Shown here one piece after another: positions 8,462-16,395 of a DNA stretch of 64,000 nt; positions within the stretch are counted from its first letter, which is position 1, and every line of letters begins with the position of its first letter. The notes under the pieces are model-generated. The model made no database searches. It saw nothing but the letters and a program-made list of their open reading frames with translations, and was not told the origin of the DNA. The position numbers and the translations under genes were made by a program. Source of the stretch: Streptomyces sp. SID13726 (GTDB lineage Bacteria > Actinomycetota > Actinomycetes > Streptomycetales > Streptomycetaceae); assembly GCF_010548375.1 (NCBI RefSeq), contig NZ_JAAGLY010000008.1, positions 124,001 through 188,000 on the forward strand, in the 5' to 3' direction.

Positions 8462-9703
8462 TCATGCTGCGAACTGCGCAAGGTGAAGCGCTAGTTCTTG
8501 CTCGCCCGCCGGGAGGGACGCAGCGATGACTGATGCGCGCTCCTTACCCATCGTGTTGGGTTTAGCCTGAGCCGCTACGGCGAATTGACGTGCCACGTAG
8601 ACGCCTTGGTCGACGTCGCCGCCGCGCAGAAGAGCCGAAGCGAGATCGCCGAGAACCACGACCCCTCCGTCCGGAAGCTCCCCTCCGAGGCGGTCGAGTG
8701 CAGTGTCAGCTGTGGATGCGAGTTCGGGGCGCCCCAACTGGCCGTATACGGAGAGCATCAACGAGTCCATGCGGTGTGGGGTCACAAACCGGACCCATGC
8801 CTGCTCACTGGTGTGATCCGCGAAGTCGTAGACGAACCGCGCCTGCTCCAAAGCCCGGAGCGCCCCTGTCTCATCGCTGGCCTCAGCAGCTTCTTCGGCA
8901 TGCCTGCCGAGGATCCAGGCGGCAGCCGTTGCGTTGCCATGGCCTCGCACGTCCCTGGCAGCCTGGGAGAGGAGTTCAGCCTTCGCTCGCGGAGTCGAAT
9001 TGCCGTAGCTGGCGTAGGCCAAGGCCAGAGCTCGGAGTGGAGGGTGTCCAGCGGTCGACGCACACTGCGACGTGACCTTGTAATAGGCATCGGCTTTGTC
9101 ATGCTCCCCCAGGTCCCATGCCACCCATCCGGCCAGGGCGGCGGTCTCCCCGGCCGCGATGGTGAGCGCGCGTTCGTGCTCGCCGGCGTGAGGTAAGGCT
9201 GCGGTGATCGCGTCAAGATGCGACTCGACCGTGTTCTGCAGCCGCCGGGCACTGAGGCCGAGTTCCTGAACGTGCAGATCAGCGGCCCGGTCGATGAGCG
9301 CGATGGCAGCGACCCTATCGATCTTGGCCCCCTTGCGGAGAGCGAATGCGAGGCGCCCCCAGGGCTCGGCAGCTGTGCTCACGCCGATCGCAGCGCCACC
9401 GAGCAACGTGCGGCGATTCACGACGTCCTGGTCCTCCCCCGCATTGGCATGCCCCTTTCTCTTCCGAGCGCGGGCCGCCCTGGCCTCCCGGTGCAGCTCC
9501 TCGAAGGGGACACCGCAGGCCACCGCAATATGGCCGATCGTGTGGCTGGTGGGAATAGTTTCAAAGTTCTCATAACGGCTGATCTCTCGGCGGGTCACGG
9601 TGTGGCGGCCGGAGACAACGTTGATCGCCTCTGCCTGCTCCTCCTGCGTCCTGCCCGCATCCTGCCGAAGCCGGAGGAGCAAGTCGGCGAACGGATCTGG
9701 CAT
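8462..9703 (-). CDS. XRE-family regulator with TPR-like C-terminus
   Basis: 413 aa from ATG 9703 (MPDPFADLLLRLRQDAGRTQ), which has AGAGGT at good spacing; an ATG at 9739 would add 12 residues. Residues 5-70 are an XRE HTH (RTQEEQAEAINV...TVTRREISRYENFETIPT). Next comes a basic linker and the hydrophobic stretch RRTLLGGAAIGVSTAA. From about residue 140 the protein is an all-helical TPR-like array. This architecture is common in Streptomyces regulators that sense a peptide or protein ligand through the repeats. The target is unknown. Confidence 0.75.
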   Translation of the reverse strand: MPDPFADLLLRLRQDAGRTQEEQAEAINVVSGRHTVTRREISRYENFETIPTSHTIGHIAVACGVPFEELHREARAARARKRKGHANAGEDQDVVNRRTLLGGAAIGVSTAAEPWGRLAFALRKGAKIDRVAAIALIDRAADLHVQELGLSARRLQNTVESHLDAITAALPHAGEHERALTIAAGETAALAGWVAWDLGEHDKADAYYKVTSQCASTAGHPPLRALALAYASYGNSTPRAKAELLSQAARDVRGHGNATAAAWILGRHAEEAAEASDETGALRALEQARFVYDFADHTSEQAWVRFVTPHRMDSLMLSVYGQLGRPELASTADTALDRLGGELPDGGVVVLGDLASALLRGGDVDQGVYVARQFAVAAQAKPNTMGKERASVIAASLPAGEQELALHLAQFAA

Positions 9704-10135
9704 GAGTCTGACCTCTGTCGGTGGGCGGAATCCAATCATGGCCTCAATTCCCCCTCCCGTTTCCCCCCTTGACAAACTTTTCCCCCTCCCACTCCCCCTG
9801 GTCCGAGGCTGGGACACACGGTGCGATGAACCCATGACGACGTTCCGCAGGGTGGCACCGCTCCCGCTCGCGAAGGGGACCAACCTGGCGGGCGGGACTT
9901 GGCCAAGGAGTAGGCGACCCTGCAGCGCAGCCAAGCCGTCGGGTCACGGCCGGCTCTCTACACACCGCCGGAGAGCGGGGCGCTGGCGCTGCCCAGCGTG
10001 GAAGCCGCTAATCGGTTCCGGGCATCCCAAGGAGGTGTGTTGATGACCTGCTCAGTACACGCCTGCTCGCGAGGCACGCTCAATGGGCGCCGCCTCGCGC
10101 GATTGGTCAACTCGGGCCCCAGCCATACTGCTGCC
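9704..10135. other. Non-coding region between two minus-strand genes
   Basis: About 430 nt with no supported gene. Its low end must contain the promoter of the XRE-TPR gene. A pyrimidine-rich run (9770-9800, plus strand) lies at that gene's 5' side. Confidence 0.35.
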
Positions 10136-10621
10136 TCAGCGTTCGGCAGCGTCTCGCCAGTAGTCCGTCAGCATCTCGCTCGGCCAAGAGGGCTGAGTAA
10201 TGGGACCCCGAGGAAGCATCTCCTCGAACACTGCCACCAGATCCACCACCTCCGTCCCCTCATCCGCGTCGAGATCGGTCACGTGCAGATCGCGCCCGTC
10301 AACGCGGAGAAGCCGAGGAAAGGAGGTCGCCAGCCGGGCGGGCCGGCGGTGGTTGTGGTGTACGAAGGTGCCGGTGGCCGGCCATGCCGGATTGTCCCGG
10401 GGACTGCGGGCGTGCAGGGCTACGTCATCAGGGGAACCGAAGTTGAAGAACCAGGTGACCTGGAGGTGCGAGAACTCCTCGATGCCCTGCAGGGTCTCCA
10501 CGGGGTAGTCCGGCCGCATTCGAATAATCGATTCCACGCCGCCCTTGAAGTCGTCGAGCCGCCCGGTGTGGCCTCCAACCACGGTGGCGATCACAGGCAT
10601 TTCGATGGACTGTGCGGACAC
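10136..10621 (-). CDS. TrmO/TsaA-like family protein
   Basis: 161 aa from GTG 10621 with AAGGGGAAA upstream. The TsaA fold pattern is present: PVIATVVGGHTG, EEFSHLQVTWFF, the Arg- and Pro-bearing loop ARSPRDNPAWPATGTF, RLLRVDGRDLHVTDLDADEGTEVVDLVAVF, and a C-terminal PSWPSEMLTDYW. TrmO enzymes N6-methylate t6A37 in some tRNAs with SAM. The canonical RxPxRPNxIG-type segment is altered here (HHNHRRPARLATSFP), so this may be a divergent paralogue rather than the tRNA enzyme. Confidence 0.65.
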   Translation of the reverse strand: MSAQSIEMPVIATVVGGHTGRLDDFKGGVESIIRMRPDYPVETLQGIEEFSHLQVTWFFNFGSPDDVALHARSPRDNPAWPATGTFVHHNHRRPARLATSFPRLLRVDGRDLHVTDLDADEGTEVVDLVAVFEEMLPRGPITQPSWPSEMLTDYWRDAAER

Positions 10622-10696
10622 GGCTTTCCCCTTCTCGGTTTCGAGCAGAGCGGGAGGCACGGCTGCACCGTGCTCGTCCTCGCCATCACGGTGCCG

Positions 10697-12082
10697 TCAG
10701 GCTACTCGTTCGAGTACGCCCTTAGCTCGCTCGTCGATCTCTGCTGCTGCATGGATTCCGCGGTTCCGGAAGGGAGACAGCACTCGGCGCATGTTCACGA
10801 CGGCTTCACGTGCTCGTCCCGACTGGACGCCTTCCATGGCGTCCAGGGCTCGGGCCCACGTATGGCAGGCTGCCTCGACGTTGCCTTGCTTGGCCTGGAC
10901 GGTGCCCATGTAGCCCAGTGTCACGGCGTGGGTCCGGCTGAACGTGTCGGCCTTCCTTGTCAGCACACTGTTGTTGAACTCACGGAGGGCTCCTTCGAGG
11001 TCGCCGAGTGTCCACAGGGTGCGTGCCGTCTCGTGAGCCAGCGACGCTTGTTGGAAGAACCAGACCCGGTGGGGATCTTCGTCACCGGGCTGTGCCGCAG
11101 CGAGGTCGTCCTCGGCACGGAGGAGGGCTGCGATCGCCTCGCGCTTCTGTCCGTCGGTCGCAAGACTGCGTGCCTGCACGACGCCCAGCAGCGCGCGCTC
11201 TCGGGGTGTGGCCAGGGTGTATCGCTTTCGGTCCACAGAAGCCGCCGAGAGTCTCACCCCTGCCCTGGGGTGGCCCAAGTCGGTTGCCTGATGGGCCATG
11301 GCGCGCAAAATGTGACCCGCCAACGGGGCTTCGTCGGCTTCGGCGGCGAGCTTCAGGGCCAGGGTGAAGTAACGGCGCGCTGCCTCGTGTTGAGAGGCGT
11401 CGAAGCTCATCCACGCGGCCACATACACGGCTTCGGAGGCGGCAGCGAGAAGGTCTCGACGTGTCTCTTCGCTCGTGAAGACCCCACCCACGTATCCGGC
11501 GACGTCATCGAGGATGTACTGCCGCAGAGCTGTACGGCCGTCCATCCCGCCATGTCGTTGGTCTCGCTTCGAGAAGAACTCGGTCATCTCGCGGACGGCA
11601 ACGACTTCGCTAGCGCCGATCCGTCGGCTTGTTGCCGCTGCACGGGATCTGGCTCGCTGCGGGGCGTCGTCCCACCACTGCTGCCCGGGCAGCACCAGAC
11701 CACCTACCGAGTAGGCGGCGCCGGCCAGCAGTTGGCGGCGTTCCAAGTCCACGTCGCTTCTCCCGAGATCAACCAGCGCGGTCAGCGTATCGACGCGCCA
11801 CTCGGATGCTGGGTCGGGGTCGCCGGGCGATGCCGAAAGCCCAATTTCCGCCAAGGTGATCGGGCGTTGCAGCCGTCGAGACAACGTCTCACACAAGATA
11901 CGGGGTGCCCTGCCGCTGGGACGGGTGCCAGAGATCCACATCGCGATATGCGAACGGCTCGTGGCCTCCAGTTCATCCGCACCGACCTCGGCGGCCACCC
12001 GGACTACCGCAGCGGCGAGTTTGGGCTGCGACCAGCCTGTCTCCGCGATCACGGCGGCCAGCTGTTCGTTCCTATGTGCCAT
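10697..12082 (-). CDS. Large XRE-like regulator with TPR repeats
   Basis: 461 aa from ATG 12082 (MAHRNEQLAAVIAETGWSQ). The N-terminal 85 residues form an HTH with SQPKLAAAVVRVAAE and the recognition-like ATSRSHIAMWISGTRPSG. The middle and C-terminus (190-450) are helical TPR-type repeats typical of NsdA-like Streptomyces regulators. The gene is divergent from the RsbW-like ATPase gene and the 14-gene cluster. That makes it a candidate cluster regulator, but no operator was identified. Confidence 0.7.
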   Translation of the reverse strand: MAHRNEQLAAVIAETGWSQPKLAAAVVRVAAEVGADELEATSRSHIAMWISGTRPSGRAPRILCETLSRRLQRPITLAEIGLSASPGDPDPASEWRVDTLTALVDLGRSDVDLERRQLLAGAAYSVGGLVLPGQQWWDDAPQRARSRAAATSRRIGASEVVAVREMTEFFSKRDQRHGGMDGRTALRQYILDDVAGYVGGVFTSEETRRDLLAAASEAVYVAAWMSFDASQHEAARRYFTLALKLAAEADEAPLAGHILRAMAHQATDLGHPRAGVRLSAASVDRKRYTLATPRERALLGVVQARSLATDGQKREAIAALLRAEDDLAAAQPGDEDPHRVWFFQQASLAHETARTLWTLGDLEGALREFNNSVLTRKADTFSRTHAVTLGYMGTVQAKQGNVEAACHTWARALDAMEGVQSGRAREAVVNMRRVLSPFRNRGIHAAAEIDERAKGVLERVA

Positions 12083-12112
12083 CCGGCGCCCCCGTTCACA
12101 AGAGAACGATCT

Positions 12113-12152
12113 TTGACGGGTTTGACGGCATCGCGGACTGGCCGGGGATACC
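12113..12152 (+). promoter_or_regulatory. Possible promoter with duplicated TTTGACGG
   Basis: TTTGACGG occurs twice, 9 nt apart (around 12112 and 12121). The second copy gives a TTGACG hexamer 19 nt before GATACC. It lies in the divergent region between the large regulator and the ATPase gene. This is a weak call made by eye. Confidence 0.3.
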
Positions 12153-12357
12153 AACCCGTTGTCATTCGAGGTTCGCTCAAGGTCAACGAAACCACCATCT
12201 GCCTTTGCCCGGGAGGAAATCCGGTGAAGACCAGCCACACGTCTGGTGCCGACGCCAGGACCTATCCCGGCGCCTCGACTACCGGTACGGCGATCTTGGG
12301 GGCGCAAGAGGGCTGGGAGCCACCCTCCGCCCACGGACGCGTCGTCAGGAGCCGGGG

Positions 12358-12846
12358 ATGAATCAGCCTCAAGTCTGTGACGACTACGCCGACACACCGG
12401 AGCACCAGAAGAGTCTGACGCTGACCGCTGATGAGCATGCCCCTCGGATGGCGCGCTCCTTCACCCGGGATGCGCTCAGCGCCTGGGGGCTGGACGATCT
12501 TCTGGACGATGCCGTGCTCATCGTCAGCGAACTCACCACCAACGCCGAGCTGTATGGCCGGACCTCCGAGGCTCTCAAGAAGCAGCGGCCCAAAGGACAG
12601 AGCGAGCGCGAGGAGGAGATCACGCTGACGCTCGTGGTCCAGGCGGATGTGGTGACGATCGAGGTGGAGGACAACTCGCCTCACCTCCCGGTTGAGCAGG
12701 CTGCCGACGAAGACGCGACCAACGGACGCGGACTCCACCTCGTGTCGGCGATGGCCGACAGCTGGACCACCTGCCCCACCGAGGACGGGACCGGCAAGCG
12801 GGTGCTCGCCTTCATCAAGCGCCCCGAGCCGACCCCCACCTCCTGA
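12358..12846 (+). CDS. RsbW-like ATP-binding (GHKL) protein
   Basis: 162 aa from ATG 12358 with AGGAGCCGGGG upstream. A short GHKL fold is visible: N-box DDAVLIVSELTTNAELYG, Asp of IEVEDNSPHLP, G-box GRGLHLVSAMADSW, and a C-terminal TGKRVLAFIK strand. Streptomyces carry dozens of these anti-sigma or regulatory kinases. An insertion (about 65-80, KKQRPKGQSEREEE) separates the N-box from the central strands. It is the first plus-strand gene of the long run and may regulate it. Confidence 0.78.
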   Translation: MNQPQVCDDYADTPEHQKSLTLTADEHAPRMARSFTRDALSAWGLDDLLDDAVLIVSELTTNAELYGRTSEALKKQRPKGQSEREEEITLTLVVQADVVTIEVEDNSPHLPVEQAADEDATNGRGLHLVSAMADSWTTCPTEDGTGKRVLAFIKRPEPTPTS

Positions 12847-12878
12847 ACGTCGCCATCCCCTCATTGGAGACCCTCGCC

Positions 12879-13598
12879 ATGCCCCCTCAGTTACGCCCCC
12901 CTGCGTCGTCCCCCGCGACGGGGAGCAAGGCCGCCTCGGACTCCGAGGCACCGCGTAGCCTTCTCCTCGATTTGGACGGGGTGCTCGTCGACACCCTTCC
13001 CGTGATGGAGATCGCGTGGCACGCGGTGCAGGACGCTCACGGTCTTGACGTGCCGTTCGCGGAGTACCGGGAGCACCTCGGCCGCCCCTTCGACGTCATC
13101 ATGGAATGTCTCGGCCTGGCCAACGCCGAGGCGATTCACCGGACATACACGGAAGCGTCAACGGTCGCGGCACACCTGGCCCGAGGGTTTGATGGCATCA
13201 CGGACATGCTGGTCGCCGTCGCTGCCGCCGGCTGGTCGCTCGGGGTCGTTACGTCCAAGCCGTTGCTCCGGGCGAAGCCTCTTCTGGCGGAGCTGGGCTG
13301 TACTTTCGCCGCGGTCCGCGGGCCCGACGGCCAAGGGCGGGGCAAGCCGGCTCCGGATTGGATCCTGCTTGCCTTGGTCGACCTCGGCGCAGATCCTGCC
13401 AACGCGACCTATGTGGGCGATATGGCGGTCGATCAGGAAGCCGCCTGCCGAGCCGGCGTCCCCTACATCCACGCGGGATGGGGTTACGGCCGCCCCCTCG
13501 GTCCGTCCTCTGTCGTCGCCGACTCGCCCAGGGAACTGTTGCACCTCCTTGGCATCGTCACCCCTGCAGCCCCGTTCGTTGAAGGGGGGCTGCTGTGA
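12879..13598 (+). CDS. HAD-superfamily phosphatase, PGP/YjjG-like
   Basis: 239 aa from ATG 12879, with GGAGA 8 nt before. HAD motif I is LLLDLDGVLVDT, motif II VVTSK, motif III K in GKPAPDW, and motif IV YVGDMAVDQEAA. A helical cap lies between motifs I and II. It hydrolyses a small phosphate ester, probably a sugar or nucleoside phosphate given its neighbours. The next gene overlaps its stop (GTGA), so the two are translationally coupled. Confidence 0.8.
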   Translation: MPPQLRPPASSPATGSKAASDSEAPRSLLLDLDGVLVDTLPVMEIAWHAVQDAHGLDVPFAEYREHLGRPFDVIMECLGLANAEAIHRTYTEASTVAAHLARGFDGITDMLVAVAAAGWSLGVVTSKPLLRAKPLLAELGCTFAAVRGPDGQGRGKPAPDWILLALVDLGADPANATYVGDMAVDQEAACRAGVPYIHAGWGYGRPLGPSSVVADSPRELLHLLGIVTPAAPFVEGGLL

Positions 13599-15439
13599 GG
13601 GCAGTTGCGGGTGCGCTCGGGCTCGTCCGGACCGGCGCCGGAGACCAGCCGTTGTGGGCCTTGGTGGGAGAGGGCTCGCTCTCACCCCGTCGGACGGAGC
13701 AGATCTCCGTACGCGACCTGGAGGCTGTGCCGCTCGGATCGGGCGAGGTGGACGGGTATGTCGAGCGGATCATGTGCGCTCTGGAAGCGCACTGTGCGCA
13801 TCTGTCGGCGACGCCGGGCGGCGCGGGATGGCTCTACGTGCAGCATGTTCCGGTCCGGCGTCTGGTGGCGCAGCTGGTGCGCAAGCTGATGGCGCTCAGT
13901 GCCTGGGAGCCGTTCGCGAAGGCCCCCGGGCCGATGGCCCTCGTGCCGTATCAGGGGCTCGTCGGCGTGCGGTCGAGTAGTTCGCGGGAGTACCAGTCCT
14001 ACACCGTCAGTTGGTCCGGGGTGGCCTTCGTACTGGGTGCGCCGGCCCCGCACAACCCGCTGCGATCCGCACCGTTGCGCACCCTTCCCGCACCTCAGGT
14101 GGGCCACGGTGAACCGTCCGCTTCCGAGGCCCTGGGTGGTGACGTGGTGGCGGTGTCCTGGTCGTCTCGGCACGCGGCCACGTTGCTGCCCGTGCTTGAC
14201 GCGCTCGCGCGGGACGGGCAGCGGAGCCTGCTGATCGATCTTGCCACCGACGCGGCGGAGCGGAGTCCGGCTCCAGATTCCGAGGCAGTGACGCTGTGCT
14301 CGCCGTCCCCTGACCTGTTCGGGCTCGGCGGTGCCATGGAAGGGCTGCGGTCGCAGGAGGACGGCGCCGTCGTTCGGGTGAAGGAGCACGCGATCCTGCT
14401 GAGCCGGCTGGCCCGGCTCCTTTCTGCGGTGCTGGAGACGAGCGGGGGCTGCACCCAGCCCTCGTGGCGCTCCGTCGTGGCAGCGGAAGCCTGGCTGGAC
14501 GACGTCCTTGCCGCGGCCCGGCCGCACACGATGCTGGTCAGCAACGACACCAGCCCGCTGGGAGCACTCGCCGTGCACGCGGCCGAGCGGCACGGCATCA
14601 CGACGGTGCACGTTCAGCACGGCGCGTGGACAGCCGAGTCGGCCGCGTGGCCCGCCCTGCACAGCCGTCACATCGTCGTCATGGGGGAACGCGACGTCTC
14701 CCTCGCGCACGCCTGGGCACAGCATCCCGACGCCGAGGTACACGTCCTGGGCCAGCCGCGCTTCGACGGCCTGGCCCATCTCGACCGCGAGGCCCAACGG
14801 CGCTATCTGGCAGACCTGATGGCGACGGCCACGGGCAGCGAGCCCATCCGGATCATCGTGTGGGCCTGCCAGCCCTTCGGCCCTGACCGCCTGCGCGCCC
14901 AGGCGGACCTGCTCATGGACGGGCTCCGTGACGCCGAGGGTGACTGGGGACTGGTCATCGCCCCTCACCCCGCACAGGGCACCGACACATTCTCCAGTCT
15001 GCCCCGGAACGACGACGGGCCGCTCGTGGCCGTGGCCGACCCGCACATCGGTGCACGGGGGTGCCTGGCCGCTGCCGATGCTCTGGCGAGCGCGTACTCG
15101 ACCTGCGGCATCGAGGCGGCCCTCCTGAACGTACCGGTCCTCGAAATCGGTACACCCGGTGAGCGCACCCTCGGGCTCGCCGACCACAGCCTCGCCTCGC
15201 AATGCACCAGTGCCGACGAGGTCGCCAGCGCGCTTTCCCTGCTGGCCCGCACGGACCAGCCCCTGTCTCGGCCAGTGCCGGACGCGGTGTGCCGGTGGCG
15301 CGGCCACAGTGCCAGCGACATCGCGCAACTCATCCTCGGCCACGCCCACAGCTCTACGGAAGGCCCCAGTCCCGTCCACGACGATGTCCCGGGCGCTGAT
15401 CATGCGCAGGCGCGGGGCGAAGGAGTCCGTACCCGATGA
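13595..15439 (+). CDS. Large GT-B-like glycosyl/polyol-phosphate transferase
   Basis: 614 aa from GTG 13595, overlapping the HAD stop by 4 nt with AAGGGGGG upstream. The C-terminal half resembles GT-B enzymes of the CDP-glycerol transferase/epimerase fold: a strand-turn LVSNDTSPLGALAVHAAERHG, a VHVQHGAW element, HVLGQPRFD, RIIVWACQP, LVIAPHPAQG, and a nucleotide-side segment ADALASAYSTCGIEAALLNVPVLEIG. The N-terminal 200 residues have no recognisable domain. It may transfer a sugar or polyol phosphate onto a cluster intermediate; donor and acceptor are unknown. Confidence 0.6.
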   Translation: MRAVAGALGLVRTGAGDQPLWALVGEGSLSPRRTEQISVRDLEAVPLGSGEVDGYVERIMCALEAHCAHLSATPGGAGWLYVQHVPVRRLVAQLVRKLMALSAWEPFAKAPGPMALVPYQGLVGVRSSSSREYQSYTVSWSGVAFVLGAPAPHNPLRSAPLRTLPAPQVGHGEPSASEALGGDVVAVSWSSRHAATLLPVLDALARDGQRSLLIDLATDAAERSPAPDSEAVTLCSPSPDLFGLGGAMEGLRSQEDGAVVRVKEHAILLSRLARLLSAVLETSGGCTQPSWRSVVAAEAWLDDVLAAARPHTMLVSNDTSPLGALAVHAAERHGITTVHVQHGAWTAESAAWPALHSRHIVVMGERDVSLAHAWAQHPDAEVHVLGQPRFDGLAHLDREAQRRYLADLMATATGSEPIRIIVWACQPFGPDRLRAQADLLMDGLRDAEGDWGLVIAPHPAQGTDTFSSLPRNDDGPLVAVADPHIGARGCLAAADALASAYSTCGIEAALLNVPVLEIGTPGERTLGLADHSLASQCTSADEVASALSLLARTDQPLSRPVPDAVCRWRGHSASDIAQLILGHAHSSTEGPSPVHDDVPGADHAQARGEGVRTR

Positions 15440-16395
15440 CCCAGTTGACCGGCGACAGTGTGGCGGAACTCTTCGCCGGGGCCGTCACCCTGGCCAAGGC
15501 CGGGGAGAAGGTGGCCCCCCGCGGTATGGCCACCCACGAAGTCCTCGATGTCCACATGCGGTTGACGCAGCCCAGGGCCCGTCTGCTGCACGCGCCCCCG
15601 GCCCGGATCCTCAACCCGGCGTTCGCGGTGGCCGAGACCGTCTGGCACCTGTCCGGCTCGGACGACCCGTGGATCTTCGACTACAACGCCCGGCTGCGGC
15701 GGTACGCGGATGACGGCGTCCTGCGGGGCGCCTACGGGCCCCGGATGCGGAAGTGGGCAGGCACGGTGGACCAGCTCCACCGCGTCGTCGACCTCCTCAA
15801 GGAGGACGCCGACTCCCGCCGGGCTCTGGTCCAGCTGTACGACCCGGCCCTAGATTCCGCCGGGCACAAGGATGTGCCGTGCACGCTCGGCTTCGCCTTC
15901 CACCTGCGCGCCGGCCGCCTGCACATGACGACCACGATGCGCGGCCAGGACGTGTGGATCGGAATGCCCTACGACCTGTTCTTCTACACCGTCCTGCACG
16001 AGCTGGTGGCCGGATGGCTCGGCGCCGACCTCGGCGACTTCCACCATCACGTGGGGTCCCTGCACATCTACGACAACCACCTGGATGCCGCCGAACAGCT
16101 CACCTCGCTCGCCGCGAGCGAGATCATGTCCGACCTGACTACGCCATGGGACGGCTTCGACCAGCTGCTCCAGCACGTCCAGGACGGGGAACCGACAGGG
16201 CATCCGAGCTGGGACGAAATGGCTGAGACGATGCGCAGCTACCGGCTGTGGAAGACCGACATGTGTGAGGAGGCGTGGCGACAAGCTGATGCCGTGGGCG
16301 GCCCACTCGGTCGGGCGCTGAAGTCCTGGTACAGCGAGCTGGAACGCCGCGCCGGTTCCTGGTCGACTGCCAGCGCGGCAGCAGGGGCCAGGTGA
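15436..16395 (+). CDS. Thymidylate-synthase-fold pyrimidine C5 hydroxymethylase candidate
   Basis: 319 aa, ATG 15436 overlapping the previous stop (ATGA). The TS catalytic Cys is C149 in DVPCTLGF. The phosphate-binding and folate-side motif is TTTMRGQDVWIGMPYD (R169, D172), and HIYDNH gives the sugar-binding His/Tyr. At the position of E. coli TS Asn177, which reads uracil, this protein has Asp180. T4 dCMP hydroxymethylase has Asp at that place, and MilA of mildiomycin biosynthesis is a CMP hydroxymethylase of the same fold. It therefore probably makes 5-hydroxymethyl-(d)CMP rather than dTMP. Ribo versus deoxy preference cannot be read. It is coupled to the carbamoyltransferase downstream. 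Confidence 0.75.
   Translation: MTQLTGDSVAELFAGAVTLAKAGEKVAPRGMATHEVLDVHMRLTQPRARLLHAPPARILNPAFAVAETVWHLSGSDDPWIFDYNARLRRYADDGVLRGAYGPRMRKWAGTVDQLHRVVDLLKEDADSRRALVQLYDPALDSAGHKDVPCTLGFAFHLRAGRLHMTTTMRGQDVWIGMPYDLFFYTVLHELVAGWLGADLGDFHHHVGSLHIYDNHLDAAEQLTSLAASEIMSDLTTPWDGFDQLLQHVQDGEPTGHPSWDEMAETMRSYRLWKTDMCEEAWRQADAVGGPLGRALKSWYSELERRAGSWSTASAAAGAR

Noticed and set aside
9998..12361. Plus-strand open frame of 787 codons
   Set aside because: It lies opposite the TrmO-like and XRE-TPR genes, which have motifs and starts; the antisense translation has none.
15436..16395. Housekeeping thymidylate synthase
   Set aside because: Asp at the uracil-reading position and the operon with a carbamoyltransferase argue against dTMP synthesis.
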